Below are positions 32,154 to 42,800 of a stretch of 64,000 bases of DNA, piece by piece. Origin of the DNA: Entoloma clypeatum (lineage: Eukaryota > Basidiomycota > Agaricomycetes > Agaricales > Entolomataceae). The position numbers and the translations under genes are program-made. The stretch lies in contig OY751489.1 of assembly GCA_963565915.1 (NCBI GenBank), positions 3,596,001 through 3,660,000 of the forward strand, in the 5' to 3' direction. A model generated the notes under the pieces. That model saw only the letters and a program-made list of their open reading frames with translations, was not told the DNA's origin and ran no database searches. Positions within the stretch are counted from its first letter, which is position 1, and every line of letters starts with the position of its first letter.

Positions 32154-33683
32154 AAGAAGAACACACCCAGATTTGTGATGAGTCACTAGAATCTGTGGCT
32201 TGTGTCATGGATGCAATGGTCTTCTGTGTTACAAATACTTTGTGATCCTGAAAAGTACTATGAATCCAGTTGTTATAGAGTGATTGCAGAGTACAAATGA
32301 GGTGCTTCTCATGGGTGCCATCCTGCCTGATAGCACATGTTGCGATATGGCTGTTGATTGCAGTTTTAATTTATTTTTTATTTTTTTGATACCAAAAATT
32401 TATATTCTGGGGCTCAATCGCAGTCCGGTCTGTACTAGGGTACAATTTATATACAACTGCTACAGTAGTGTGTAGCATGGGAGGGTTGGACCCGGTTACT
32501 GGTCCATTTGATAATACATGAATATATGAGAGAGATGTGCAAGCGCATGTGATGACATGGAAGAGGGCATGTGGAGAGATACTGATGGCTGGTCGGTCCA
32601 TGGAGCATTGCGGTTTTAATTGAATTGTATGAGGGGTACCCACATTCTTCACAGAAGATGAACCAATGTGGATCACGGTACAGCCTCCATATGCCCTGGA
32701 CAAGAAAAATGGATGGAGGAAGTTCAAGGGCTAGGATACAATCAACAACCATGTATTGTGCATGCGATATTGGATTTGTAGTCTCTGATGGAAACTCTAG
32801 CCAGGCAACTATGATTGTCAACACCATTTTTTCTGCTTCCTGACAGCAGTAATCTGGGTCATATGGTTTCATGACTGTACAATATCCATCTATGCCTTGA
32901 ATATAGTCTCATTGGCATCAAAGGTATATTGTGTGCTGATTTTTGATGTGCTGGAAATCATGATATAGTGGGCCCGTTGACAGAGCTTCTCCACCCAGTT
33001 TGTTGGCATCATGGCATCACAGGCCCCCATGCCACCTTGGACAGTCATTTATAAGCCCCAGCTACCAAGCATGATAAAAGTTCTGCAGATACTGGTTTCA
33101 ACCAAAGATAATTCATCATGATGTGCCATGCCCTGTATATTAACCCATGCAGATTATAGACTCTGGACAGTAGAAAGTGAGAGTGGTTGTTGAATAGTTC
33201 CATGTATGGCTTTGTGAATGGATTGTGTCATGTCAGCAGTTTGCAAATTGAGTTTTGGGGTTTTAGCAGCTTGCATCGCATGGGTTAAATCTTCAATGAC
33301 CTTCCAAATGCTTGATGAGGAAAGATATTGGACAATGTGATCCATTGGATCTACACAAGAACTAACTAACACATTTGTCAGCATATGATTTGAATATTTT
33401 GTTGTTACATACAGATTGGAGACAGAGCATCTTCATCATTATCTTGTATTTCTTCATCTTCTGAATCGGATAGATGATCTGGATAATATACCAAATCGTC
33501 ATCTGAGACAACTTGGTTTCAGATGTTTCTTGATCAATGTCCAACCTCTTCTGTAGTGTTTTGGGAATAGGACATGAAAGTTGTTTTGTGTAGTTGGTCC
33601 ACATTGTTGATTGGTGTTTGGTTGATTCAAAAGCTCCACTGAATCCATGTCTATATCATCATCAAATGAATCATTGTTCATAT

Positions 33684-33907
33684 TGTTGGATTAGTAATAT
33701 GCCACAGAACTCATATTGGGGCACATGCTATGTTTGCAAGTTGTCTGAATTGGTTAGTTCAGGTTGATACTGCAGTGGATGTACTATTGTTAAGTGAGAT
33801 GGAGTACTATCCAAGTTGAATCCCACAAGACCTGGTAGCTTAGTTGGTTAGAGCACTTGGTATATATCCAGGAGGTCCTGGATATAAACCCCAGTCTGCT
33901 TTTAACA
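33684..33907 (+). mobile_element. tRNA-bearing LTR-like element, copy C (older)
   Basis: 224 bp with perfect duplication CATAT (33679-33683 and 33908-33912). It is the most diverged copy: about 17 bp are missing near 33760, the T loop is altered (GGATATAAACC), and about 7 bp of the acceptor end are lost (CTGCTTTTAACA). It shows that the family has been transposing over time. Confidence 0.92.
33829..33899 (+). pseudogene. Degenerate tRNA-like sequence in copy C
   Basis: Box A is changed to TAGCTTAGTTGG and box B is disrupted; the acceptor 3' strand is truncated. Derived from the cloverleaf intact in copies A, B, D, E and F. Confidence 0.7.
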
Positions 33908-33929
33908 CATATTGGACATCTCTTCAGAT

Positions 33930-34110
33930 GGTTTGTAGTAGACTGGCCACAGTCTGGTCTGGTCCAGATCCGACCCCTTTGTCACTGAACCCAAACCTGG
34001 ACCCGAAGTCTGGTTCAGCCAAACTGTGGATCTGGACCTGACCTGGACCACAGGTTCAGATTCACCAGGTCCGGTTCGGATCCGAACCGGGTTCAAGAGA
34101 CAAAAAAAAA
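33930..34110. mobile_element. GGTCCAGA-rich MITE-like patch
   Basis: The words TCTGGTCC, GGTCCAGATCC, CCTGGACC and CGGATCCGAACC recur in both orientations over about 180 bp, ending in GGGTTCAAGAGAC. It interrupts the minus-strand pseudogene next to copy C. Inverted ends are not sharply defined. Confidence 0.5.
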
Positions 34111-34788
34111 CAAATTTCACTGATCTCTCGCTCACTATTCCGAAACCCCATCATACCCAGTGCCCACCAACTCCACCACAACCTCCCTCCATTCATTAAC
34201 CACACATGCCTCACCCAAACCCACCACGCCCCCATGCCCATTCATGTCCACGCCCTCTCAGCACACCTGTGTGGAACCGGCCTTGCAGAGAGAGGAAGAG
34301 GTGCTGTATGGACATTAGGCAAGGTGCATGTGCCACATGAGGATGTCCATGGTGGTCTGTGCATATGAGACCTCTGCATCAATGTCTGGGAGTGAGGATG
34401 AGTGAGTGGCAAGAGCACAGACCGTCTGTGCCTGATTGCCATAGTTTTCCAACAGATATCTTGTGCTCCACCCATCGCTCCCCACCAACCTCCATGTCTC
34501 CATGACACACCCTCTCTTAACAGCGGATCATTTGACACACCAGACATCTACACAAGGTTGAAAAACCTAGAAATAATGAAAAGGTTAATAAATGCCAACG
34601 GCATGTTACATAGACCAGGTGTAAGTAGTACACACCTTAGAGTGGGGTGTGTCGAACCCAAACCCAAGTGCTTGTAGTCAATGTTCACAGACATCGTCAA
34701 GAGCACTGTATAGATATGTGCATGCATCTACACACCTTGCAAAGCACACAACTTTGGTCCTTCTAAATGGGCTGCTGGCAGCATCATT
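34111..34788. other. Region without assignable gene
   Basis: Short frames on both strands with no motif; a repeat-like CCACCA/CCCACC composition occurs near 34150-34230. Confidence 0.3.
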
Positions 34789-35749
34789 TCATTGGTGTGT
34801 TTTCTGAAAATGATGAAGGACCTCTTTGTTCAATGCAATTATTAGGATAATTAATACATGTGGGTGCATACCGTCTTTTGGTATATTATGAACTCCAACG
34901 ATCCGTATTGTAGTATGCAGCCCAGTGGCCACACCAGTTGCTGGAAAATCACTCATAGGAACTGGTTCTTTTTCATGGATGGTTTTCAGCCCTGCAAACA
35001 TGTCAATTCAAAGTCACGGTATCTTGTGATATATCATATCAAGTTACTTTTATTGCTCCAGTTTGCGATTTTATCATCAGATGTGATAGATACATTTTAA
35101 AACTGCAATAAATTATAAGTTTTCTGATATATCATATGGTACAAATGAAAAAAAAAGAAAACCTGTTCTTCTACCTCACATATGACCTTTGGCTTCAATT
35201 TCTTGTATATTCTGGCAAGCGACAAATAATATTTATTTGCCAATCTGAACCACATACTCTGTCCATAGTGTAACAGCTTCATTGTGTCGTTGTACACATT
35301 GCTTGTTATACTTTGTCATTGTGGGGGCATCTTCGGGGGCATCTGTCTGGCGTGTGTACACCCAGTATGTGCAGTTGCCCATGACACACATCTAATGTGC
35401 TCTGCTTTGCCATCAGGAGATATACCAATGTTCTCCCCAGGTTCCCTCACATGAGAAAACAAATTAAAAAATAGGTCTGTGTCGATCCGAGTGCCAAGCA
35501 CTTGTGGGAGCTGCCGGGTATAATATGTAACCAAGGTGTGGATTATATGAATGTAGTTTTCATGAAGTTGGCCAATATCCATGAGAACTGGTCCATCTTT
35601 GGCAAGATTTGCCTGATCTGTGACTCTATTTGTTACTGCAGTAGAATCAGAGTCGCGGTATCTCATGTATATGTGATCCGCGAGGGGTACGGGTAAGTAT
35701 TGAGAAGGGAACATAGATGAATGTATACGAAGCATGATATATATGTGGG

Positions 35750-37675
35750 CGATGCCCCGCTAGGTGCTCCAACTAGCCGCGGGTCTGAGAACCAAGGACG
35801 AGGTGAGCAGCGCTCCCCACACTGGTAGGAGTGACGTGACACGCGATGTGAAGCTCGGCCCCTTAGTTCTAGTCATGGTGCTTGGACCATTATGTTCTCC
35901 CTCATGTGATGGGTGGTAAGGTGAGTCTGTTTAGTTCTCATGAAAGTTCTACATCATCCTGCATGAAGGGTGCCATTATCTCTGCGTGTCTCATAGGTAG
36001 ACTGTGAAAGCTTCGCTTGCCCATCGGCCTTTGACTTTGAGAGTGTCAAAAGGAAGTCCACAGAGGAGGTATTCGAGTGTTGCTCCAATGCGGATGCTGT
36101 GGCCTTGAAGCGGGGGGTGTCCAGCGTTTTTGAGGACCTTGTTGATGCGGTCTATGAAGGCTTTGCGAGTGAGGGCACAGCGTTTTCCATTCGGCTTGCA
36201 GTAAGCGAAAAGCGGGGAGTTGAGCAGTGTTTCGTTGATGCGGAAATGATTTTCAATGGCTTCATGGGGATCGATCTTGTTGTTTTGTTTGGCCCAGTAT
36301 ACATCCTTGCCGGTGGGTGCTGCTTTTGTACATGGTAGGCGAAAGACTTGGACTTCATGGCCTCAACGATCCGTTGTGGAGGACATGCCACATCATTGTA
36401 TGTGGATCGTAGGGTCAAAGTGGTCTTTGTTCTTGAGGGTGAATTCCCCGAGTCTGGCTGCGCACCAGAACGTAGTGGTGAGGCAGGCGTAAATGGCCGC
36501 ATCGAGGGGGGTGGATAGTGTGAGTAGAGATTTTATCATGGTGATGTTCTCCATGAGGAGCAGGAGACGTTTCATCTTCTTGCTTTCTGGTGGGGCCAGG
36601 ATTGCTGCTGCTTTGAGGATTGTGTTCATTGTTGGTCGGTGCGTGTTAAGCGACAGTCCGTGGATGATGTGCCAGGCTCGGACTCCTGCTAGGTAGTTGG
36701 ATATGGTTGAGGCGGCATATGTTCCAGCGAGCATGGCTGCGAAGACTTTGAGGAGCTCGCATGGGGGCTCAGTCCTCTTCTGAGATGCCTGCGATATCAC
36801 AGAAGGTGTGGAAAACGGTGAGTCCTGAGCCATAAGTTTCGATAGTGCTGGGTGCCCAGGCGCTTTTGAGGACGTTCTCTAGCTGTCCTATCATCGCCTG
36901 GGTGAGGGGAGTGGTTTCCCATTCTCGTCGATTGCATCGCAGGATCTCGGGGGGCGCCATGCTTGGAGTCTGTCTTTAGCTTTGCATGGTGGTCTGAGGG
37001 GGTGTGGGAATGGGGTTGGCTGTGTGTGTTAATTGATGGGGTGCGTGGCTTCGTCAGGTGTTGATATGGGGTGTGTCTTCGGCGATGTTGGGTCCAGGCC
37101 CACTGTTGCCAGTGCTCTGTTGAGTTTCGAGCATCCAGAGGAGGTCGAGGGCATCCCACTCGAGTTTGGCTGATAGATCGGCGAGCTGGCTACGTTCGCT
37201 CCTGTCAATTGTCTTTGGGAGGTTTCGTTGTGCCCGTTGGTGGTCCAGGCCGCTCTCCACTCGAGAGGCAAGGTCGATGTTGTGGACGAGGGTAGTGATG
37301 GATGGATGGATGGATATGGTTGGGAGGAGAAGGGTGGCTGGGGGTAGATGTCTCTGGATGGATCGTCTGCGGGATTGAGAGCTGAGCGTACATAGCGTGT
37401 GTGGAATTTGATTCCCAGTTCCTCCTCCATTTGGAGAATTCACTTGAATACTTCGTTTGTTGCCTGGTTCTGGCTTCGGTTTCTCCACCAACCTTCGACA
37501 ACTCCCTGGTTGTCACCGTAGATGCGGAAGTCCTTGATGTTGGGATGAAGGTGTGCTGCGGTGGTGGCGAGGAGTTCGAAGCCGATGGCCTCGGCCCAAG
37601 TGATGTCGCGGCCGCTCTCCTGCCAGCCGTCAGCCAAGAGCCAAGCTCTCCACTGGTTTCCGATGATGATGCCAT
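35750..37675 (-). mobile_element. DIRS-like element, 3' part (RNase H and tyrosine recombinase)
   Basis: Minus strand. RNase H region: NQWRAWLLADGWQESGRDITW, AEAIGFELLATT, DFRIYGDNQGVVEGWW, FHTRYVRSALNPADDPSR (about 37670-37350). Tyrosine recombinase: ISNYLAGVRAWHIIHG and LTTTFWCAARLGEFTLK (with the first catalytic Arg, about 36460), then GHSIRIGATLEYL (His-x-x-Arg, about 36110-36075) and FTVYL (nucleophile Tyr, about 35990). DIRS/Ngaro-type elements use this recombinase in place of a DDE integrase. Frames are broken; a TGA sits directly after FTVYL where Arg is expected. The rest of the element lies beyond Gypsy-2 at 41816-44291. Confidence 0.85.
36000..36960 (-). pseudogene. Tyrosine recombinase of the DIRS-like element
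   Basis: The core-binding region is open at 36833-36393 (TYAASTISNYLAGVRAWHII) and the catalytic region continues in other frames to about 35990. R (in RLGEF), H-x-x-R (HSIR) and Y (FTVYL) are all visible, so loss is by frameshift and stop and not by catalytic substitution. It would integrate a circular double-stranded cDNA. Confidence 0.82.
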
Positions 37676-38166
37676 TTCATCTGCTCCAACATCCGCTCCA
37701 ACAACATTCTATTTATATTGATTATACTTCTACTACGTAACATCTCAACCATACTTACAAGTAGACATATGTTGTTCACTTTTCATTTGCTACTCTCCGT
37801 ACTCTGAATGTTCCGATGGTCAACTCCGATATCTGCACATCACTTATAGTAATGTTGATCATTCTAGTCATAAATAGTGTACAAACCTGTCGTAGAACCT
37901 CAGTTCAAATATCATATGTTATACCTCATTCGCATCCATCTCTACTTGCCTTTGAGCATTCTCTCCATCACCTCTGCTCATCTGCTCATCTGCTCATCCG
38001 ACATCCGCCAATCCGAAATCGAGGACCACGTCAAAGAGTGGGGCGCAATGCACAAGTTGAAGCCAGGTCCTTTCTGCCAACGTCGCACTTACCACATTCC
38101 GCTCCTCCACTACTCCGCTCCGACTCGTCCGACATTTTCCGACGTTGAGAAACACGCTACGTGACA
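37676..38166 (+). repeat. Gypsy-2 5' LTR (5'-truncated)
   Basis: It aligns with 41342-41815 from ATCTGCTCC to GTGACA. The first 47 bp found in the 3' LTR are replaced by DIRS-like sequence, so the left border arose by deletion, not by clean insertion. Confidence 0.88.
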
Positions 38167-38538
38167 GTATATTTGAACTACCACCATTCTTTGATTTACC
38201 CAACAACCTCTACCCACATGTCTCAAACCCGTAATACAGTTTGAACAACTAGGACTGCTCGTGCAGCAGCAGAATGTTCATCATCCACACCACGCTCTGC
38301 TTTTCTTCGAGGAACACACAATGTAACCATCACCCCTCGAGGAGCTACAGCATCATCATCTGCTCCTACCCCCGGACCATCCGTTGCTCCGCCTTCTTCC
38401 GACTCTCAGCTCCCACCACTTCCCGCCAGTCCTCCACTAAACCCACCAGCGGAACCCTCCGCACCTCTAAATTCTGGCTTATTCAGCGGACCTCCAGGAG
38501 GATCTCCTCCTCCTTCCGACGGTAGTTTACATGGAGAT

Positions 38539-38702
38539 TTGGACGACTCCGATTCCAATCCAGATCAGGAACCCAATCTAGCTGAAGCCATTCTGCTCAT
38601 GACCAAAGAGTTGAAACATCGTGACACAAAGAAGAAAAAGTCGTATGCCAACAAACCGGATACCTTCAACGGATCCGATCTGCGCAAATACAATGCAAAC
38701 TT
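38539..38702 (+). pseudogene. Gypsy-2 gag, N-terminal part
   Basis: ATG 38539 opens an acidic stretch (DDSDSNPDQEPNLAEAI), then KKKKSYANKPDTFNGSDLRK, the conserved PDTFxGSDPRK entry to the gag domain. A small deletion near 38690 shifts frame before the target site of copy D. The continuation lies inverted at 40042-39246. Confidence 0.82.
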
Positions 38703-38947
38703 TGTTAAAAGATGTGACCAGACTGGGGTTTGAACCCAGGACCTCCTGGTTATATACCAAGTGCTCTAACCAACTGAGCCACCAGGTCTTGTGGGATTCA
38801 ACTTGGATAGTACTCCATCTCACTCAACAATAGTACAACCACTGCAGTATCAACCTGACAAATGCTCAACCTGAGCTAACCAATTCAGGCAACTTGCAAA
38901 TATGGCATGCACCCCAATGAGTTCTGTGGCATATTACTAATCCAACA
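38703..38947 (-). mobile_element. tRNA-bearing LTR-like element, copy D
   Basis: 245 bp on the minus strand (plus strand reads TGTTAAAAG...ATCCAACA). Flanks are AACTT on the left and GGTAT on the right, which do not match each other. They match, inverted, those of copy E (AAGTT and ATACC). Each copy therefore originally had a perfect 5-bp duplication (AACTT for one, ATACC for the other) that was swapped by inversion of the DNA between them. Confidence 0.95.
38715..38788 (-). tRNA. tRNA-like cloverleaf inside copy D (anticodon position TAT)
   Basis: Same cloverleaf as copy A, with anticodon loop TATATAA. Box A, box B and the downstream T-run are intact. Confidence 0.7.
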
Positions 38948-39171
38948 GGTATTGTTACAACTTGAGTGATAAACACGTTAGAAGAACCATTGAAAAGCTT
39001 TAGTTCTAAAGGCGGAATAGCGGAGGTCGGAAGATCATAAGCGGAGGAAAAGTTAATGTCAATAAAACAGTGGGTAGATCCTGAATCAATAAGTGCTGGG
39101 ACAGAATCTGAAGAGAAAAAAGAAGATGAGATATTGATACGTAAAGAGTTCGGATCGGAGAGAGCGGACAT
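38948..39171 (-). pseudogene. Gypsy-2 protease, N-terminal half (inverted)
   Basis: SDSVPALIDSGSTHCFIDI carries the aspartic protease active site DSG. The frame runs into copy D; the second half of the domain is at 40290-40600 on the plus strand. Confidence 0.85.
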
Positions 39172-39245
39172 GTTAAGTTGGATGGGAGCGGAGGCACGGA
39201 GAGAGTCAACGCAGTCCTCAGACCATGCTTCATGAGGACCACTGC

Positions 39246-39983
39246 CTATTTTTTTGACTCGATCTCCTTATCTTTTTCCTTGGCTTGAGTGCCAACTTGG
39301 GCGGCTTTCCCTTTAGCCTTGGAAGCGGAGGAGGTGGACTTGGGACAGTCCTTGACAGCATGTCCGACGCTACCGCAGAATAAGCAAAGGTTATTATCGA
39401 AACGACGTTTGCGTTCTTGATACGTCAGTTTGCCGTCTTTGCCTAATTTACTGGAGAGGTCGGGTTTCGGAGCGGATGTGGAAGCGGAAGCGGTAGCGGG
39501 AGCGGAGGGTTTGGTTGATGATGTTTGTGGAGTGGATTGGTTCGGAGCGGATTGTTTTTTGTCGGACTTGGGAGTGGGTTTATCGGTTCTGGATTTCTCT
39601 CGTTGACGTTCCCAGTAGCGAGCGTCAATAGTATGAGCCGTGGATCGTAGGTCTGGTAAAGACTTGATCTTGGGTTGTTGGGAGAGGATGTCCTTGATCC
39701 GATCCGGAAGTCCGACGTAGTAGCGGTGTCGGAGGGAGTTTTCATCCCAGTCAGTCTTGGTAGCAAGATGTTGGAATTCAACGTTGTACTTCAATATCTT
39801 TTGATTTTCCTTCATCCGTAGGTTGTCCAACTGTTCTTCGGCTTCGCCCTGAGGGTCAATGGTACCAAACTCAGAGCGGAGAAGCCGGACGAACTCGGGG
39901 AAAGAACCCCGCCAATTGGGTTCATCATCATCTAGAATGAAGGGTTCAAAAAATTCGAGTGCTGTGCCTCGGAAGTAAGACAT
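39246..39983 (-). CDS. Gypsy-2 gag, central and C-terminal part (inverted)
   Basis: 245 open codons: MSYFRGTALEFFEPFILDD (capsid-like gag core), then FVRLLRSEFGTIDPQGEAEE, LRHRYYVGLPDRIKD, a Ser/Pro/Lys-rich linker, and one CCHC knuckle CLFCGSVGHAVKDC at about residues 199-212. The N-terminal ~60 residues of the domain lie upstream in the same inverted block and at 38539-38702. The knuckle binds element RNA. Confidence 0.88.
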   Translation of the reverse strand: MSYFRGTALEFFEPFILDDDEPNWRGSFPEFVRLLRSEFGTIDPQGEAEEQLDNLRMKENQKILKYNVEFQHLATKTDWDENSLRHRYYVGLPDRIKDILSQQPKIKSLPDLRSTAHTIDARYWERQREKSRTDKPTPKSDKKQSAPNQSTPQTSSTKPSAPATASASTSAPKPDLSSKLGKDGKLTYQERKRRFDNNLCLFCGSVGHAVKDCPKSTSSASKAKGKAAQVGTQAKEKDKEIESKK

Positions 39984-40042
39984 GGCAAAGTTGACTTTGG
40001 AATGTTCTGAGTCAAAGTTGTCGTTGTCGGAGAAGTAAAGTT

Positions 40043-40289
40043 TGTTGGATTAGTAATATGCCACAGAACTCATATTGGGGTGCATGCCATATTTGCAAGT
40101 TGCCTGAATTGGTTAGCTCAGGTTGAGCATTTGTCAGGTTGATACTGCAGTGGTTGTACTATTGTTGAGTGAGATGGAGTACTATCCAAGTTGAATCCCA
40201 CAAGACCTGGTGGCTCAGTTGGTTAGAGCACTTGGTATATATCCAGGAGGTCCTGGGTTCAAACCCCAGTCTGGTCACATCTTTTAACA
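40043..40289 (+). mobile_element. tRNA-bearing LTR-like element, copy E
   Basis: 247 bp, TGTTGGATTAG...TTTTAACA, the apparent full-length form. Flanks AAGTT and ATACC are the reverse complements of the flanks of copy D, recording the inversion. Confidence 0.95.
40204..40277 (+). tRNA. tRNA-like cloverleaf inside copy E (anticodon position TAT)
   Basis: Identical layout to copies A and B; T-run at 40282-40285. Confidence 0.7.
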
Positions 40290-41143
40290 ATACCTATATG
40301 TTTTCCTTCAGGTGAATCTTTCGAACAGGATTTTTATGTTACTCCGCTTGACTCCGCTTCTTCTGTGGTTCTTGGATACAACTGGCTCACCTGCCACAAT
40401 CCTATGATTGACTGGGTATTGGGCAGTATCACTTTCCATCCACAGATGCAAAAAGAGCCGTTTCCGACATCGACGTCGACCTCCTCCCAAGGTAGGACAG
40501 CTACGCTTCCTCCTCCGGAACCTCCGATCGTACCTCCGCAGATTTCACTCATTAATGCAGCCGCATTTATGAGGGCATGCAAATTGCCTGGTACACAATC
40601 CTTTTGACTTCACCTTTTGACTCCCTCCGTTTCTGCTCACTCCGCATCCGCTTCCGACACCCCCGACTTGACAAACGTACCCAAAGAATACCACGACTAT
40701 GCTGACGTCTTCAGTAAAGGAAAAGCAGACACTCTTCCACCCCACCGTCCCTACGACCTGTCAAGATTGAACTTGAAGAGGGCTCCGCTCCTCCGTTCAG
40801 TCCGATCTACTCCCTTTCACAAACCAAACTCAATGCCCTCTGTGAATTCATTGACGAACACCTCACCATTGGATTCATCCGATCCTCTTCCTCTCCGCAC
40901 AGTGCTCCTGTCCTTTTCATTCGTAAAAAGGATGGCTCCCTTCGTCTTTGCGTCGATTTCCATGGTCTTAACAAAATCTCAAAGAAGGACCGATATCCGC
41001 TTCCGCTCATATCCGACCTTCTCCAGACCGCTGGAAAAGCCAGTGTTTATACGGCTCTCGACCTCCGACATGCCTATCACCTCGTCCACATAGCGGAAGG
41101 AGATGAATGGAAAACTGCCTTCCGCACACGCTACGGGTCTTTT
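40290..41143 (+). pseudogene. Gypsy-2 protease end and RT start (truncated pol)
   Basis: [17 protein letters not shown] and [17 protein letters not shown] complete the protease fold. After a linker, [20 protein letters not shown] starts the RT region, followed in shifted frames by [51 protein letters not shown] and [16 protein letters not shown]. The sequence then jumps to the 3' end of the element, losing the catalytic Asp pair and everything downstream. Confidence 0.85.
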
Positions 41144-41294
41144 GGTGAGTTCTCAGCGGACATAACGGATAGGCATCAGGATAGATGTTGTGGTTGGGTG
41201 ACAAGAGAGAAAAATCATGCGCAAAGCTTTTCAACCAACGGTCATGTGGATTACCTCATCTGGGCCTCAGAGTTCAGCCCTAAGAGGGAAATAC

Positions 41295-41815
41295 TGTCAT
41301 AACCATACGATTCACATCCGACTTATCCAACGACTCTGACGATTCATCTGCTCCGACATCCGCTCCAACAACATTCTATTTATATTGATTATACTTCTAC
41401 TACGTAACATCTCAACCATACTTACAAGTAGACATATGTTGTTCACTTTTCATTTGCTACTCTCCATACTCCGAATGTTCCGATGGTCAACTCCGATATA
41501 CTGATCATTCTAGTCTACTATAAATAGTGTACAAACCTGTTGTAGAACCTCAGTTCAAATATCATACATTACACCTCATTCACATCCGTCTCTACTTGCT
41601 TTTGAGCATTCTCTCCGTCACCTCTGTTCATCCGCTCATCCACTCATCCGACATCTGCCAATCCAAAATTGAGGACCGCGTCAAAGAGTGGGGCGCAACG
41701 CACAAGTTGAAGCCAGGTCCTTTCTGCCAACGTCGCACTTATCGCATCTGCTCCTCCGCTACTCCGCTCTGACTCGTCCGACATTTTCCGACATTGAGAA
41801 AAACGCTATGTGACA
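41295..41815 (+). repeat. Gypsy-2 3' LTR
   Basis: 521 bp with intact TGTCATAACC and TGTGACA ends; related solo LTR at 29496-30074. Confidence 0.92.
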
Positions 41816-42800
41816 GTTTGCACGCATGAGGTCGGCTCCTGTATCGCCTATGATACCGTGTATTCCTGCTGATGATGCTAACCCAAAGCAGCAGCAGGTG
41901 TCTACTGCAAACTGGTCACTGTTGGAGATTCTGACGATGAGACCAGGCCATTGATCGTGTTGGATTGGTACTGTTCTGTAGGCTTCTGCCACATTGCGTA
42001 CGGCCGCTTCTGTTCCAGGTGGGAGTGATGCTATGAGTGTACACATTGTGGAGAATGTTCCCCATGTGCACAGAAATCGTGAGGCATTAATCTGCGCGTT
42101 AACCGATGTTACCGGATAGGTGTTTCGGGGGTATGATAGATTTTGGATTATCCTGTACTTGCCCTCCTGTCCTGGCTTAGGGTTGATGGAGATCGGTGCT
42201 GTTTGAAAAGGACCAATCTTGGCCTCTAGTTCTTCTTGTGAGAAGGGTCCTAGGTATAGGCCTTTGTCAAATTCCGCCGCAACCATTTGGTCGAAGATGC
42301 TACTATGTGTTTGAACAGATGGGTTATTAGGGGGTGCATAGGTCTGATGTATGCTGCAGATGTCAGTGTCGAAGTCGTAAACTAGGTCAAAAGGGATAGT
42401 GGGGTAACGGGATATTAGTCCGGATTCTACTAAGTTGCGATGCCAAACGTCGGGTATATAGGGGGTGAGTGCTTGGTTTCTATGTTGTGCTAGGCTGTGT
42501 GAGAGGGCAAGTTTGCGCCCCATGAGCCATGGCTCCGCACCCGGAACATTCATGCCTGACTGAGTGATCGGCGTGTTTGCATCTGTGGACTCGTTGCCAG
42601 TCTATGCAGAGGACTTGGCTGAGCGGGTTGATTAGTTGGTCCCTGTCATCTCTAGAGCACCACATGTGCTTACCATCCCAGGTGAGGGTGGAGTTGCATT
42701 CGCTGATCCTGTGTTGGTGCTGCCCAAGACATAGGGCACATGCGGAGTAGATATGGGCCGCTTGGTTCTCGGCTGCTTTGGTGCGTTGCATTCTCCCGTT
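41816..42800 (-). pseudogene. DIRS-like element reverse transcriptase start and zinc-rich gag end
   Basis: The minus-strand frame at 42553-41816 (read to 41759) encodes EFDKGLYLGPFSQEELEA, ISINPKPGQEGKYRIIQNLS, WGTFSTMCTLIASLPPG, AVRNVAEAYRTVPIQHDQWP and FGLASSAGIHGIIGDTGADL, the RT fingers and palm of DIRS/Ngaro-type elements, with the first catalytic Asp apparently replaced (RNVAEAYR where RDVAEAYR is usual; GAC to AAC would be a CpG loss). Upstream, 42791-42480 gives a Cys/His-rich region (CALCLGQHQHRISEC, HRCKHADHSVRHECSGCGAM). The RT is cut at the Gypsy-2 border before the YxDD-equivalent. Confidence 0.82.

Larger units (their letters stand above)
32371..35735 (-). pseudogene. Eroded minus-strand gene of unknown function
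   Basis: Three blocks read protein-like on the minus strand: 35735-34789 (VLGTRIDTDLFFNLFSHVRE, CVSWATAHTGCTHARQMPP, YGQSMWFRLANKYY, FAGLKTIHEKEPVPMSDF, IRIVGVHNIPKDGMHPHV), then a junction at about 33930-33683 (YKPSEEMSNM joined across tRNA-element copy C to NNDSFDDDIDMDSVELL), and 33680-33154. The block 32872-32371 (CILALELPPSIFLVQGIW) may also belong. The phrases resemble uncharacterised multi-copy mushroom proteins associated with transposons, but I cannot name a family. Copy C and a GGTCC-rich MITE are inserted; frames are broken repeatedly. Confidence 0.4.
38948..40042 (-). other. Inverted segment of Gypsy-2 between copies D and E
   Basis: 1095 bp whose coding sense is opposite to the rest of Gypsy-2. 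Its right edge (minus strand) continues the gag interrupted at 38702, and its left edge ends in the protease, which continues on the plus strand after 40290. Breakpoints coincide with the two inverted copies of the tRNA element. Confidence 0.93.
37676..41815 (+). mobile_element. Gypsy-2: deleted Ty3/Gypsy element with internal inversion
   Basis: The 3' LTR is complete (41295-41815, 521 bp, TGTCATAACC...TGTGACA). The 5' LTR (37676-38166) lacks its first ~47 bp. The internal region holds gag start (+), tRNA-element copy D (-), an inverted block with the rest of gag and the protease start (-), copy E (+), then the protease end and RT start (+). Pol breaks off inside RT at about 41143 and joins sequence next to the 3' LTR, so YxDD, RNase H and integrase are missing. 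It sits between the two halves of the DIRS-like element. Confidence 0.9.
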
